NCBI RefSeq assembly: GCF_040939455.1
Contig: NC_134116.1
Location: 70,821,900 to 70,885,899 of the forward strand
DNA: 64,000 nucleotides
DNA from: Microcebus murinus
Taxonomy: Eukaryota; Chordata; Mammalia; Primates; Cheirogaleidae
Direction: 5' to 3'
Under the pieces are notes generated by a model. It made no database searches. It had not been told where the DNA came from and saw nothing but the letters and a program-made list of their open reading frames with translations. Below are positions 23,000-35,899 of the stretch, in pieces (position 1 is the stretch's first letter; the number at the start of each line of letters is the position of its first letter). A program made the position numbers and the translations under genes.

Positions 23000-25900
23000 C
23001 ATGTTTACAGTAATAAAGTAAAAAAAAATATTCCTGGTAAACCTAGATAAACTTATGAGCAAAGAAAGGGGTGAACTGCTATAAAGTGTGGACCCATGGC
23101 TGACCTTGTTAGGGTGCAGCTATTCTGATATTTTTCAATAAATATGCAAAATGCAAAATGAATGCATGATTGTACATACACTATAATCATGACTCCAGAG
23201 ACTAAACAAACATTTGTGCATATTACCAAGACTGGAAGGAAACACAATAGAATATAAAAAATACCATTTCTGCATGGTAGGAATATGGATGAATTTTGTC
23301 TTCCTTTCACTTTCTTTTTCTCACATTTTCTATAATAAGCATGAATATCTTTTCATAAAGAAACATAAATGGAGACACACATACATACACACACACACTG
23401 AAAATATATTTTTTAAAAAGGATGTTAAACCTCAAAAATCCAGCGACTAGGTTTACGTGGAGCCTGCAATTCTCATCTTTGGTTGAAAGTCTTATCTTTG
23501 GGAAGATCTCATTTTAAAATAAAAAAATACCACATAGTAGAGGGGATATTAATCCACAAATACCTTAGTATAAAAAATGTACCTGATTTTCTAGCCTGGC
23601 AGAAGGCAGAGAGCATAAAACCAAGAGTATGGGGACCTACAGGTGGGTTTTGATGGAGGAAGGCCCAGGTCCTGGCAAACTCAAACTTTCAACCTGTGAA
23701 GGGTGCAGCTCTCCAGGCAAAGGCCTTAGAGGACAGTACCGCTAAAGAGGCTTTTATGGTGGAGGAAGGGGTTTATGGTCAGGGGGTTGGGGAGGGTGAA
23801 GGAGAAGGAGGCAGGAGGGAGTGGCAAAACTAACCTGCTTTATGTCTTGCCTGCATCTAATTCTGCAGCAAACGGCCTTGTTCATAAGTCTTTGCACAAA
23901 TACCTGTTCCTTCAGGATAAATCCCTGGCACATACTGTACGTGAAAATACTGTATGAAAGGGTATGAATAACCTGAGACATTGATGGGCAATTTCAGGCA
24001 CACCCTGGCTGTAAAGCGCTCCTTGCTATTGACTATATGCCAGATGGGGAGCGCCCAGTCCTAAAGCATTTCCATGAGACTTCACACGAAAAGGAAAACC
24101 AATCGATACCCAGGGCCTTGCTGCTGACTTCTCTGAAGGGTGCAGGCTGGATTTCTCCTTGGTGACTGGTAGGGCTTCCAGGAGGACTTAAACAGTTGAC
24201 GTGATTCCGAAGTTGTTTATTCGGAGGAACAGCTGAAAGTGAAACAAGAGCCATCACCAGGGCTCAGACAACCAGCTCCGGATCTCGGCTTGTGTTGTAA
24301 AGCAAACCTCTTTGTTTAGGGCAGACTGTCTACCAGGATCGAATTAACTGAAAATAAGCTCCGGAAGGCTGGCTGACAGCTTTAATTGTCCTTTAATAGA
24401 CCCATTTCCTAAACTCCCTAATATCTTGTGTTGATTGTGATTGTTGAGGGTCCCGTGAGTAAATCTAATTTAAAGTGATGCTCAATTTGGCTGGGATTGA
24501 CAAACCACTGGCTGGCAATTGTGGAACAAAACTGGGTAAAAATTCCTTTCATCTTTTGGTGGTTAAAATGCTCAAACTTTAATACTTAAAAAACAGCCCA
24601 TCTGGAATCCTTAAATGAACACTCTAATTCTCAGAGAAAGGATTTGAAGGTCTCTTTGTCTTCCAGTGAAGGTTTTAAGAGGCAGTCAGCAATTAATAAA
24701 TGAGATCATTGGCAAAATAAAATTCTTTTTCAAACGGAATTTTAATAGGCTCATATCTCAACCTGAGCTTCGTCCTGTTTGGGATGAAAGGATGCTGGTT
24801 ATTTGTGTGACCTCTGGGAGACCTATAATGATTGGGGGGAAAGAAATTACAATCCTTCAGCCATTCATGCTTGGAAAATTACTTTCAATAGGCACATAAA
24901 TTATCCGTGTCATGCTTTTCTTTTGGGGGACATTCAGAAATTACCAGAAAGTATATAACAGATTGATATTTGCTGCACTAGTTGTCTTTTTTTAGTTCTC
25001 TTCTCCCCCAGTTCTCTATTAGGGTCATCCTTGTAATTTTTAAAAAGTCTGGATATATCTTCTTTTCATGAGGCATTCCTCTGCTTTTCCAGAGCTATCT
25101 GCTACAACAGATGCCGGGTGCCCTCTATACTGCATGTGCTTCTCATTAAACCTTCACAAGAGATTGAGGCCTGCCACATAAATTAGTGGAGCTTCTCTGA
25201 GACCTGCTCAAGGGTTATGTCCCTTTTATTGCTGCAATCCAAAAGCGGGTTCATTACAAATATGAATCAGACAGGAGACACTACAGTGCCCTCCCATCAA
25301 CAGCCTTAGGGCTGTTTCTTCAACCTTTGAGAATCTTAAATATAATATGATACTTTGGCCGTGTCAGAGGGTGAGAAATGATGTCCTTGAATCCCTGTAA
25401 ACTCTTGTTTATAGCAACAAAATTCTTAGATATACTTGTTACTTTGAAAAAGTCATTGTCGGGTAGAAAAATCTTTTGATGCTGGGTGAAGTGGTACAGT
25501 CTCCAAGAACAAGGGTTAATAAACCATCCTAGGTTATAAGGAGAGGATAACATGGCAGGATTAAAAAATCAATAGTTAATATGCAATATGGAAAATAAAA
25601 TGAAATTCTGGATGGTAGCTTACATTTTTTTGGTACACGTATAATTTTTTTGTCTAGTTCTGTATGGACTTGACTACAAACTCTTTTACAAAGAAGCAAT
25701 TGTGATTTAAATATAAAACCGAAGGAATTTGCTATGATGAAATTCCCTGCCCTTATATTTGCTGACTGAATAAGAGGCTAATATAAGAAACATGTTTCAC
25801 TTTTACTTATGCAAATAGAAGAGGTAGAGAATAATAATGTGAGTGTGAAATAATTAAACATGTTTATAATACAGCCCCATGGCTAAGAAAGATACCCCGG

Positions 25901-28900
25901 TTTCTTTTTCTGAGATTCAAAAGCAAGGGCCATGAGCTGGAGCTCTTTGCTCATTTGAAGTAAATTGCCTTGACAGTGCATAAGAGAGAGAAGAGCTCTG
26001 AGATAATTGGGTTCAAAACAAGTGTTTGCAGAACGGAGGCAGGAAGCTTTTTGTACAGATTAAAAGAAGTGTAAATGAATGATTGGGTTAAAGGTTCTAT
26101 CTGGGAAAAGATACAAATAGGGATCATAATTCAGTTAGAGAATAAAAGGTGAGAGAATATTTGAATATTCATTCAATACACACAACTACCCCCTTTGTGT
26201 GTAGCTGAGCAATTTGAAAGATCAGGCATATGTGGTAGCAGGCACCATTGTGGGACCCCTGTCTATATCCCAGCAGCCCTCTCTGAGGGTCACTTTCCGC
26301 TGTAGTGGACAGTTCCCAACCACGCTAAGGGCTTTCTCCCTCAAGCATCTGAGTCTTTCTGTCAGAGGACCTTCTCTGGCTGCAGAAGTGCACCTGACTG
26401 TGCAGTGTGCAGGCTGGAAGCTCTGGGGAAGCAAGAAAGTTCTCGGAAGTCACCCTCAAACAATGAGGGACACAAGTTTGTGGATAAATGTGCCTTGGTG
26501 GGACAATTCTGGGATGTGAAAGTTGGTATTTCAGAAGGTCCCCAGTTGGATTTCGGCACAATTGCCCATAGTAGGAGCTCACTCGTTAATAAACCCTTCG
26601 TGTACTTTCCTCCCTTCCTTATCTGGCTTCCCTAGAGCTACGCTGTGCCTCCCGGGAGCACTTCCCAAGTAAACGGTGTGTACCGGGACTCCTTCTCAGG
26701 CTCAACGTTGGGGGGAGGGATACAAACTCAGACACAGCTGAGTGAATATTTGGTGAAGAAAAATTGGGGCACATTTGTATTAAAAAATATTGATCTTGTT
26801 TGATTTGCACTCAGAAGAAGAGAGTTTAATGGGAAGTGGGGTAATTTATGGAAGGGAATGAGGGAAAGTCATGAAGAGGAATGGTTGAGGGAAGTGGCAA
26901 GATTTACTCCCGGGTTGATTGTGATATATGTTTGATTAACAGGTTGAAATGGAACATGGTTCTTGGCTTTGAGGATGGCCACAAAGTTTGCATCATCTAT
27001 AATAACTGTCAATGAAAATAAGGAGGAAATACTTTTAGGGAAAACCCCACAATTGTGTTGAAATGAGGCAAGAAGATCCCAGTGTTCTTGGGGGGGGCTC
27101 GTGGACCCCATGGTATGTAATGTGCATGTGTTTTCTGCCTTCTTCAAACATCCCAAGAAACAAAAATTGCCTTATTACAGAATAACACCTGCTATATACT
27201 TCAAGTTGACAAGGACACGTTCGAGCTGTTTATTCTTACAAGTATCTTAATTTAATTGGATCCTCTTGGCATTCAACCATGTCTGTTAACCTAGGCAGCA
27301 TTTGAAGCTGATGATACAGTCTGTTTCTTATATCATATTTTAAATCTCTTTCCCTACTTAGGTTTTTTACAGCTTTCTAGTTCTACTTTGGATTAATAAG
27401 GAGGTTACTTTTCTGGAGCCTCGTGAGTTTAGGACTGACAGGGTCCAGATCTGCTTTCAAGGTTATAAGCAGAGTCAGGAGATGAGAGAATAACAACAGT
27501 AAGATGGGAGCGATTTTCCCCCCCAGCCTCTCTCACCATCTGATGGGTGGAATTTTTTCCAGCTTTCACAGCTGAGGCATTGCTAATTGTTGAATTTACA
27601 TTAAGATTGTAAGCTCTGGCAAGCCTGAAATTCATTTTGGCTCATTTCCTCAGTCTCATTCCACAAATAGTATCTCCAGCCCCAAATGCTGAGGCCAAAG
27701 AAGAAAGCCTGAGCTGTGTGAGGAAGATCTTTGGCCTTTTCCTTACTGTAGAAAGACGCTTTCTATGGAAGGAAAAAGAATCCTACAAATGAGAAAGTGT
27801 CCCCTTATGTGCTCCTTCCCTGTGTGACTGTAGACCAAATTGCTTTACATGCTGGGCTGGAGGGACTGAGTTTTTTCATACCAGGGCAATTTGTGCAGAG
27901 GGAGGGTTAGTTCTTTTTGGGAAACCGTGGCCGTTTCCATCCTGTTTCTTTCAGTTCCTGCAACAACTCAGAGATGGTAGCTATGTGGGAGGTAGATCCA
28001 TGTTTAAATCAACACTGATTTAACAATATCTTCAACGAGCCTTTCTTCAGAATTCATGTGGTGATAGTAAAAACAATTTCCAGAGGAAATGAACATTTTT
28101 TGAGGGTGGGGATTTTTTTGATACTGAAAATACCACGTTGAATGATTGTGCTTCTCTGAGTTACAGAGCTAACAAACAAGTTTAAATGGCATGGATTTTT
28201 TTCTTCGTATGATTGTATGATTGTAGTTGATTTTACTAAGAGTAAGAAATGTCATAGAGAAGAGTCACACTGCAAACCCATTCCACTTCTTCCCTTCTTA
28301 TTAAACACGTGCGGGGCAGTCATTTTCCTAAGGACAGTTTGGATAAGCAAACATTTCTTCATCTTAAAATTAGCTACCAAGAGCATCAGTCTGCATTCAG
28401 AGATTTGGTAAACATATCCAAAGTCAACTACCTGCACCAGCCATAATGTTATAAAATTTGATCATTTCTCCTCTGCATTTTTTCTCTAAGTGATAAGCCA
28501 TTAGTGTTTTACTTTTTTAATGAATGAAGTGGCTTTAGATGTCAGTTATCTAATTGGCAAACAATCCAATAGTTAATAGTCAAGATAAGAGCAAGGAAAA
28601 GGTAAAAACAAGAAAAACCATTTATTTCCTCCTCCAAATGAGAAACTCAATAAAATATGGTTGGTTCAATGGATTCTGGGAGGAGAGAAATTCAAAACTA
28701 ATAAATCACTGATTTTTTTCAGTTTTTTGGAATTTTGGATTTTTGGGAGATAATAGTATGAATGTTTTGGGATAATAATATAAATGCAATTGTAAACAAT
28801 TGCTGCAGTTCAGTTCTTAAAAATATTTACATGTAAACAGAAAGAAGAAATAATCATACTAGGGTGATTTATTTCTTAATGAAGAGAGCATAGAATTACA

Positions 28901-29049
28901 TTAAAACCTGTGATCGCCTTCTCCTGGGTGCCTCAGTTTACAGTATAAGTTTCTTTTGAAGAGAAAGGACTGAATTTGTAGATCTAAGTATAAGAACTTA
29001 GACTGGAAGCAAAATTGGGAAAGGGAGGTAAGGAATAAAAGCTGATATT
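23000..29049. other. Longest repeat-poor block, no gene; candidate regulatory DNA
   Basis: About 6 kb with almost no recognisable repeat. A short CA tract lies at 23376-23399, and a possible old L1 scrap near 23870-23935. No frame exceeds 101 codons and the larger ones overlap on both strands (26.2-26.6 kb). Stretches at 24.36-24.86 and 25.90-26.11 kb are rich in homeobox-like 'taatt' cores. Confidence 0.45.
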
Positions 29050-29054
29050 GTGGG

Positions 29055-29545
29055 TTATCAGTGCATAATACATCACCGAAAAAAACTTAATGACTTATAC
29101 AACAATCATTTTACCATCTCTCTCAACCTTTGTGACTTGGGACATCAGGAAGGGCTCAGCTGTGTGTGTTGGCCTGGGATCTCTCTTGCAGCCATACCCT
29201 GGTTGGAGGGCGACAGGGCATGGTTGGAGGGATGGGGATGGGGTAAGGGTGAGGTGGAGTGCTCTGGGGGAGGAGGGCTGGAGCAGCTGCACGGTGGCTG
29301 GGCATCTTTCTCTAGTGATGCAGCTTCAGTGCTTCCCCATGTCATCTTTTCGCATGGCTAGTTTGGGCTTCCTCATCCCATGGTGGTTTCGGGGCAGTTG
29401 GACATTTGCATAGTGACTCAGGGCGCCAATGCCAGCGTGCCAATGAGCAAGGTGGAAGCTGCATTGTTTATACCTTAGTCTCAGAAATCATTCTGTGTCA
29501 TTTCTATCTGCTCTGTTGGTTACCAGTAAGTCATAAATCTGCCTA
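29055..29545 (-). mobile_element. MLT1-like LTR (MaLR), antisense
   Basis: 'gacatcaggaagggctcagc', 'ggcctgggatctctcttgca', 'agggctggagcagctgcacg' and 'gcatagtgactcagggcgcc' follow the order of antisense MLT1 LTRs. It is diverged, and the 5' and 3' ends are not sharply visible. Three overlapping frames in it are chance. Confidence 0.5.
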
Positions 29546-29624
29546 AGAAAGTAAAATCCATTCCTTGATGGGGGAGTACTACATTAAAAAAAGAAAAGAA
29601 AAGCTTAGGAACAAGAGATATTCT

Positions 29625-30291
29625 TGTGGCCAACTTTGAAAAATACAATTTGTCACAGGTGGCCAGGTAAAATTTGGAAGCAAGCCAGTTGCCCTTCCGT
29701 AGGTGAATGGATAAACAAATTGTGGTTGTGGTACATCAAACACACAATGGAATATTATTCACTACTGAAAAGAAATGAACTATCAAGCCATGAAAAGACA
29801 TGGAGGAATCTTAAACGCACATTAGTAAGTGGCAGAAGCCAATCTGAAAAGGTAACACACTGTATGATTCCAGTTATATGACCTGTGGAAAAGGCAAAAC
29901 TGTGTCACAAGAGTAATGATTGCCAAGGGTTGGGGGTGGGAGGAGGTATTTAGAGGCAGAGCAGAGAGGATTTTTAGGATGGTGGAAGTACTCTGCATGG
30001 TACCATACGGGTGGATACGTGTCACTATACATTTGTCCAAACCCATAGAATGCACAACAGTAAGAATGCCCTAATGGACTCTGTGGACTTTGGGGGGTTA
30101 TGGTGCATCAGTGTAGGTTCGTCAATTGTAATTTATTACACTCCGGTGGGGGATGTTGATGATGGGGAAGGCTATGCATGCATGGGGAAAGTGGTATATA
30201 TGGGAAATCTCTGTACCTTCCTTACAGTTTTGCTATGAAATTAAAACTGCTCTGAAAAAAATAAAAATCTTTTTAAAAATAAAGCAAGGAA
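29625..30291 (+). mobile_element. L1M 3' end (end of ORF2 plus 3' UTR)
   Basis: The C-terminal ORF2 coding region is visible as 'gtgaatggataaacaaattg', 'caatggaatattattcacta' and 'ctgtatgattccagttatat'. The 3' UTR follows: 'actccggtgggggatgttga', 'gggaaatctctgtaccttcc', 'gctctgaaaaaaataaaaat'. It is a 5'-truncated old L1M copy with frames broken. The plus-strand frame of 85 codons at 29624-29881 is a remnant of the ORF2 C-terminus. Confidence 0.8.
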
Positions 30292-31014
30292 AGCAGCAGC
30301 ATGCCCTGTGTGTGCCATACCCTCCCTGTTTAGCCAGGCACACCTGTCCATGCATCATCTCTTCTGCCCTGTCCCTTTCCATCTCACCCTGCTTTGGCTT
30401 GTTTTTTATTTTCTTAGTTATGAATTTGTGGATCCAGATCTAGAATTTGTTACTCTTGGCTCCTCCTGGCTTTGTGCCCTTCTTAAATTGGGCATCAGTT
30501 TCCCCCCTTGAGCATTTTGTGTGAGCTCTTGCCATCTTAGCCTCTGTTCCTGAAGGATCTCCTTCCTTTTGCTGCACTGCTAGGCAAGTCCCTGATGCCC
30601 AGTGAGTGACATGGGAGGTTCGGGAATACTGGGAGGCCAATCCTGGCTTAGTCAGGGACCCGGAAATCACATTTTAGCGTATGCATCTTGTACAACTGGA
30701 TCTATGTAGAGTTGGTAAGGAAAAATCTGAAAAGCTCATTTAATAACAAGATAGGATGGAAGCTGACACATTTCTTAGGTCTGGCCAGGCTGTGTCAGGA
30801 AACTCAGAAAGAAATAAAAAGGAAAGCTCTCTGTGCTCTGTGTTCATGCTAAGGGCTGCTTTTCAGCCCAGAAAGGAAATCCAGTTCCCTCCTTATCATT
30901 CAGAATCCCTAAATATAGCTGGGTTGGCAGCAAATTTCTAGGAAAGAATTTGAGCCATGGAATGAAAGTGTAGTTATTCCTTAGGAAAAGGGAGTCACCC
31001 TAGGTTTTGTAAGG
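30292..31014. other. Unique sequence, no feature recognised
   Basis: No repeat recognised; frames under 96 codons show no domain. Confidence 0.4.
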
Positions 31015-31460
31015 CAGTGGTCCCCAACTTTTTTGGAACCAGGGCGGGTTTCATGGAAGACAGTTTTTCCACAGACTGGGGTTGGAGCATGGTGGTTGTG
31101 GGATGACTCAAGCACATTACATTCATTGTGCAGTCAGACCTCTCTGTTGGCGATAATCTGTATTTGCAGCTGCTCCCCAGCACTAGCATCACCGCCTCAG
31201 CTCACCAGGCAGTAGATTCTCATAAGGAGTGTGAAACTCAGATCCCTCGCATGCGCAGTTTACAGTAGGGTTCGTGCTCCTGTGAGAATCTAATGCTGCC
31301 GCTGATCTGACAGGAGGCGGAGCTCAGACGGTGATGCGAGTGATGGGGAGCAGCTGTAAATACAGATGAAGCTTTGCTCATCTGCTGCTCACCTCCTGCT
31401 GTGCAGCCTGGTTCCCAACAGGCCACAGACCTTGGCCAGGGTGGTTGGGGGCCGCAGTTG
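31015..31460 (+). mobile_element. MER1/Charlie3-type hAT DNA transposon
   Basis: Starts with 'cagtggtccccaac' followed by 'tttttggaaccagggcgg', and ends near 'acaggccacagaccttgg' and 'ggttgggggccgcag', the eroded inverted terminus. It is non-autonomous: no transposase frame. An internal imperfect hairpin is formed by 'tagattctcataaggag' (31213-31229) and 'gctcctgtgagaatcta' (31276-31292). No target duplication is clear. Confidence 0.75.
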
Positions 31461-33424
31461 TAAGGGACAAAATAACTGCATTGAATTCTAGATACTTATT
31501 TTTATATGTGGTGGATAGAAGTGATTTTTCTAGCCTATGCTTTTCGATTCAATATTTATTTAGTCAAGTTCTGTCGGCAATGTCCTGACGGGGCATTATG
31601 AGGTGAATGGAATACCTATTTGAAAACCATAAGCCCACCCCTCTTTTTTTTTCCATAGGAAATACAATATAATTTGTGTTAGACAGGCTGACAGAAGACA
31701 GTCAAAGAGTTTGCACGAAAAGAGTTTGCAAGGTCAAAAAACAGCATGTAAGGTTAAACTGGGAGAGAAAGTTCTTCACTTTTGTCTTTTGGTCTGAGAA
31801 GGCATCTTCTTAGAGTCTGTGTAGTCAGTCTGTTTCTATTAAAAAAGCTTGGAATCTATATCTAATGTTTCACAGCAGATTTTAATTTAGTAACTTCCTC
31901 TTCCTTCTCCTCTACCTCCCTTTCTAAGCCATGTTTTATTTTCTTTACACAGGTTTTCACGAGCTCTGCCCTCATTGAGGGAATTGTAATGAGAACTCTG
32001 GCAAAAAGGACTACCAACTTGGAGGCTGAATATGAAAAGAATAAATTCTTAAGTAACTATCACATGACACCTCAATTTGTAATTCAGTTAAAAAAAACCC
32101 CACCAAACCTATAAGGATTAAAGCACTTAGTTTGGTAGCAATGAGCGGCACAAAAATTAAAGTGAATCAGAACAAGTTATCATCAGTGAGTGCTTTGATC
32201 AGCCTAAGATGAAGGCCATTTGTAACTCTTAATGCTTCCTTTTTCATCATATTAATGGTGTTGCTGTTTTGGGGGCCAAAGCTGTAGCATCTGAAGCTCA
32301 GGGTAGATAATGATGGTAAACATTGCTGAAGAAACAATTATCCCAGAGGATCCATCAGGACATTTCATTTCTATCGCTTTACAGAAGTAATCATTTCATT
32401 AGGAATTCTATCACTAATCTGCTTTTCTAAAAATGAATCCTTTAGAAAAAGATTATTTAGAAGTGCTTTCATAGAAGAAGGCGCAAAAATGCATGAAATG
32501 GCATGAAACAATGAGTTTCCTCCAAGCTGTAACTCTTTGAGGAGAAGGCAAGGTGAAAGGTGTAGATAAATAAGGTTGACCAGAGAGTGACAATGGCCAA
32601 GGTTTAGTGAGATTTAAGCTGGACCTTCAAAAGGCTAGAGGTTACACATCCCTATTGCACCTGAGGCAGTTACTCCTCCTGCTCAGGAAATATTGGCCAT
32701 CATCCTCCCCTTCTCTTTATTCCTCTATCTCTTTCCACATGGTAAAGAAGAACAGTCTGATAATTGACATTTGTGGCTTTGGGAGACATGCTGCATTCCC
32801 CGTGCACCAAATGCCTGGGCTCAGTACAGATCTTATGGGAATTCAGAGGGGCTATGGGTGCTGACCTGCCTTAAAATGACTTTGGCAAAGCAGGCTCTGG
32901 GTCTAGGCCAGCAGCCTGCTGAACACAGGCACTCCAAGGCTTTAGCTGTTAAGAGGAGTGATGGGTCAATGTTGGTGTTCTTATTTCTTTTGCATTCGTG
33001 TTAGGAGTGAGGTCTGTTTGAGTTTTGGTAGTTGTGTGCACAAGAAATATTAGGGTTGGGATGAAGACATGTTTGCACCTTGCCTAATATACTGCTCTCG
33101 TGCGTCTCCTGGTGAGCAGGATGGAAGGACAGCAGACAGCGTAAGTCCTGTTATAAACACTTGGATGTCTTTCCCATGGGGGACTGGGAAACCAGTGCTG
33201 CAAATGGGGACACACTGATGACTTTGAGATTGGATAACCAGCTTTCTGCACAAGATGCTGAGGGGCCATTAATCTATATTTTGTCATTGTCGTTATACTC
33301 TTACAGCAAAAGAAATATATGTCCATTTTATAACATTAAGGAAAGAAACAAAAATAAGCTAGTAAGAGTGGACTCAAAACTTTTCACCTAATGATAATCA
33401 CAATTAACATGTTAGGGCTCATCT
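31461..33424. other. Unique sequence, no gene; candidate conserved stretch
   Basis: About 2 kb with no recognised repeat and no frame above 85 codons. The 32.13-32.56 kb part is AT-rich, with several 'taat'/'atta' cores and no simple repeat, like single-copy enhancer DNA. Confidence 0.4.
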
Positions 33425-33755
33425 TTCTGATTTCTTTTCTAAACATGTACCTTTATACACACAATCCAAACACAGATTTACCAAAATGTGGTACAATTTA
33501 ATTACAACTACTGTCATTTTTAATGGTTGTATAAGCAGCCCCTTTTAAGGTGGTACCATAATTTATTTAAATAAAATTCTATTGCTGTCATTTCAACTGC
33601 TTTTGGATTTCTCCTAGTGTAACCACATGTCCTGAGCTCTTCTGTAGATAATTATGCAAGTACATCCAGTATTATTTCCTTAGGATAAATTCCTCAGGAA
33701 AACTGAGAATGTCCGATACATATTGCCAAGTTGCCATCCTAAAAAGTTCATGCAT
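33425..33755 (-). mobile_element. Old L1 (L1M-type) fragment, antisense
   Basis: 'ggtggtaccataatttattt', 'atttccttaggataaattcc' and 'tattgccaagttgccatcc' match the antisense 3' part of L1M ('...tgccataatttattt... aggataaattcctagaag... tattgccaaattgccctcc'). Confidence 0.6.
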
Positions 33756-34371
33756 TCAACATATGTTTGCTAACTAGACACTCAGTTTATGTCAGGATTG
33801 TGTTATGGCATGCAACATAGTCTGGGAAGAAGACAACACAATGCAGCATATTTAAATATGCAAACCTATCTGAATGTCACACAAAGGGAAGCCCAGGGGC
33901 CACTGGAGCTTATGGGGGGAGAACCACACCAGACACCCCAGCAGTGTGTGCGCCTGTGTCCCTGAGTCCTTGCCAACACATTCTACCGTTTCACTGCATT
34001 TCATATTGATGTAAACAAGAATGTGCACCTGTGCTGTGCGTTTGCACCTCTGTACGGTCCAAACATAAGGCACAATATAATCTTCTTCGATCCTTCTCCC
34101 ACTTTGAATTCAGGCTTATGAGACACCTTGTTGGGAGATTTGAATTTAATAAATGGAATCAAATCTGCTAAGGAGCTAGCTTCCCGGGCTGCAGAGCCGG
34201 GCCGGTGCCATCTTCTCAGCACCGTGAAGGGGGCTTCATCTCCTCCCTGTACAATTAGTCCCTTGCACATCTGTGTGGGCCTTTTGATCATCCCCTTTGG
34301 GAACATAATGAATCCATTTTCCTTTCTTTTCTTTCCTTCTGTCTTTTTTTTTTTTTTTTTTTAACACAAGT
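33756..34371. other. Unique sequence, no feature recognised
   Basis: A T-run lies at 34345-34362. Frames of 73-101 codons on the minus strand show no domain. Confidence 0.4.
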
Positions 34372-34490
34372 ATCTATTTCTTTGTCTAGATCGTGAGCAA
34401 CTTAATGATGGGGGATGAGCCGTACTCGAGTTCCTGGATTCAGTAAATGCTCAGTAGATTGTTGATAATTGGCTGAGTGATTTAACGCTG
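34372..34490 (+). mobile_element. L2 LINE 3' tail fragment
   Basis: 'tctagatcgtgagcaactta' and 'gtaaatgctcagtagattgt' resemble the L2 end ('actagaatgtaagctcc', 'tcaataaatatttgttga'). Confidence 0.4.
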
Positions 34491-35899
34491 TCTCCTGTTC
34501 TTCTGCTCCCTGGCAGCATCAGTCAGGATTCTAAGTTTGCGTTATAGAATATAAATTTGCTGAAAGGCCTATTTTGTGTAAAACAAACATTAAGCATATC
34601 TACTTAATTCTTCCTCTCCAGTCCTGTTCCCACGGAAGCCCTCCTTTGTTGTCCCCTTTGCCGTAGGAGTACGACAACTGTCACCCTGTTAGCCGCATAG
34701 CAGGCCTGCGAGTCAGGCTGGGAAGAGGTCTAGGGTTTTACAGGAGGGACACCCCAAGTGGTAGAGAGGCGGAGAAACCGCTCATTCCTGCTGCAGGGTG
34801 ACAGTGGAAAGGGGAGAAGAGAGGAGCTAGGAGAGGGGAAACCTCTGCCAGGGGCAGCGCTGGGGAGGATGGTTTTCTGTCCGACACCCCAGGAGGCTTC
34901 AGGGGCTGGGGGAGACCTCCCCAGGGAGGGTGTGGGAAAGGCTCGGTGCGTTCCACACACAGCAAGCCGAGGGAGGACTTGGCAGTGTGGTCGGTGGGGG
35001 CCACGAGGGTGCCAGCAGGGTGAGGCTAGTTCATGGTCACACCCTCCGGGGTCCGCAGCCGTGACGGGTGCTGGGGTAAGCAGTGATCAGGTGGACCAAG
35101 GACACCCCACCGGAGGCCAGAAGAGCTGTGGGGCTCCAAGAACCGCTGTGCTCCAGAGCTACCAGTCAGGCGAGCTCTTTTCTCTCTATCCACCCCCCAA
35201 CCATGAGGAGAGAGGTTTGCAGATAGAGGAGAGATTGAGCAATTATCCCAGATTAGAGAAAATCAAGTACATTTTCTCCCTGCTACAACCATACAAATTC
35301 ATATTTTCTCTGCATTAGAGTTGTAGTGTGAACAATATTGCAGCTCCGGTAGACCTGGTTGTACATAAGGGGGAATTTATTGGCCTCACAGAATCCAAAG
35401 GGTGGTAGAGGAGGCGGACTAAGTTAGCAGAAGGGTGCAGGCCCACCTGGAGGCAAGGGCCCCACTTTCTTTCTTCCTCGCTGATCTCTGCTTTGCTCTG
35501 CGGGTCAGCTTCCTTCTGTCTCACTGCTGACCACGTCTCCTCCATCTCGAGGACTTTTATATTCTACGCTTCAAGCATTAGAGGAAGACTTTCCTCAAGT
35601 GCATTTGTTTATTTTGGTCGTAAGTTCAACATTTCAAGGAATGATTATTCACAAGGGTGTGAATGTGCCTTAGAATAATTGGCTTTGTTCAAGGTAGGCA
35701 TTCCACACTGAGAACAATTAATTATAGTCTGGGGGGGAGGTATTTTTAATATTTCTCTCCCTCTTGTGTCAACTGCCTACCCCTGAACCAACAAACTATG
35801 GTCAGGGGTTTAGGGATACATAAGTATGTAGTGGTTCATGGAAGTGTTTGAGGGAGAATTCTCAGGAGAAAGGAAGAGTAAAGGTGCCCAGCCAGCCTG
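34491..35899. other. GC-richer unique sequence, longest open frame, no gene called
   Basis: The plus-strand frame at 34758-35318 (186 codons) is the longest in the window, but two minus-strand frames of 76 and 88 codons overlap it and no domain is visible; its composition is Gly/Arg/Pro-rich from GC-rich DNA. From 35330 there is unassigned, possibly LTR-like sequence. One copy of an exact 28-bp repeat lies at 35653-35680. Confidence 0.4.
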
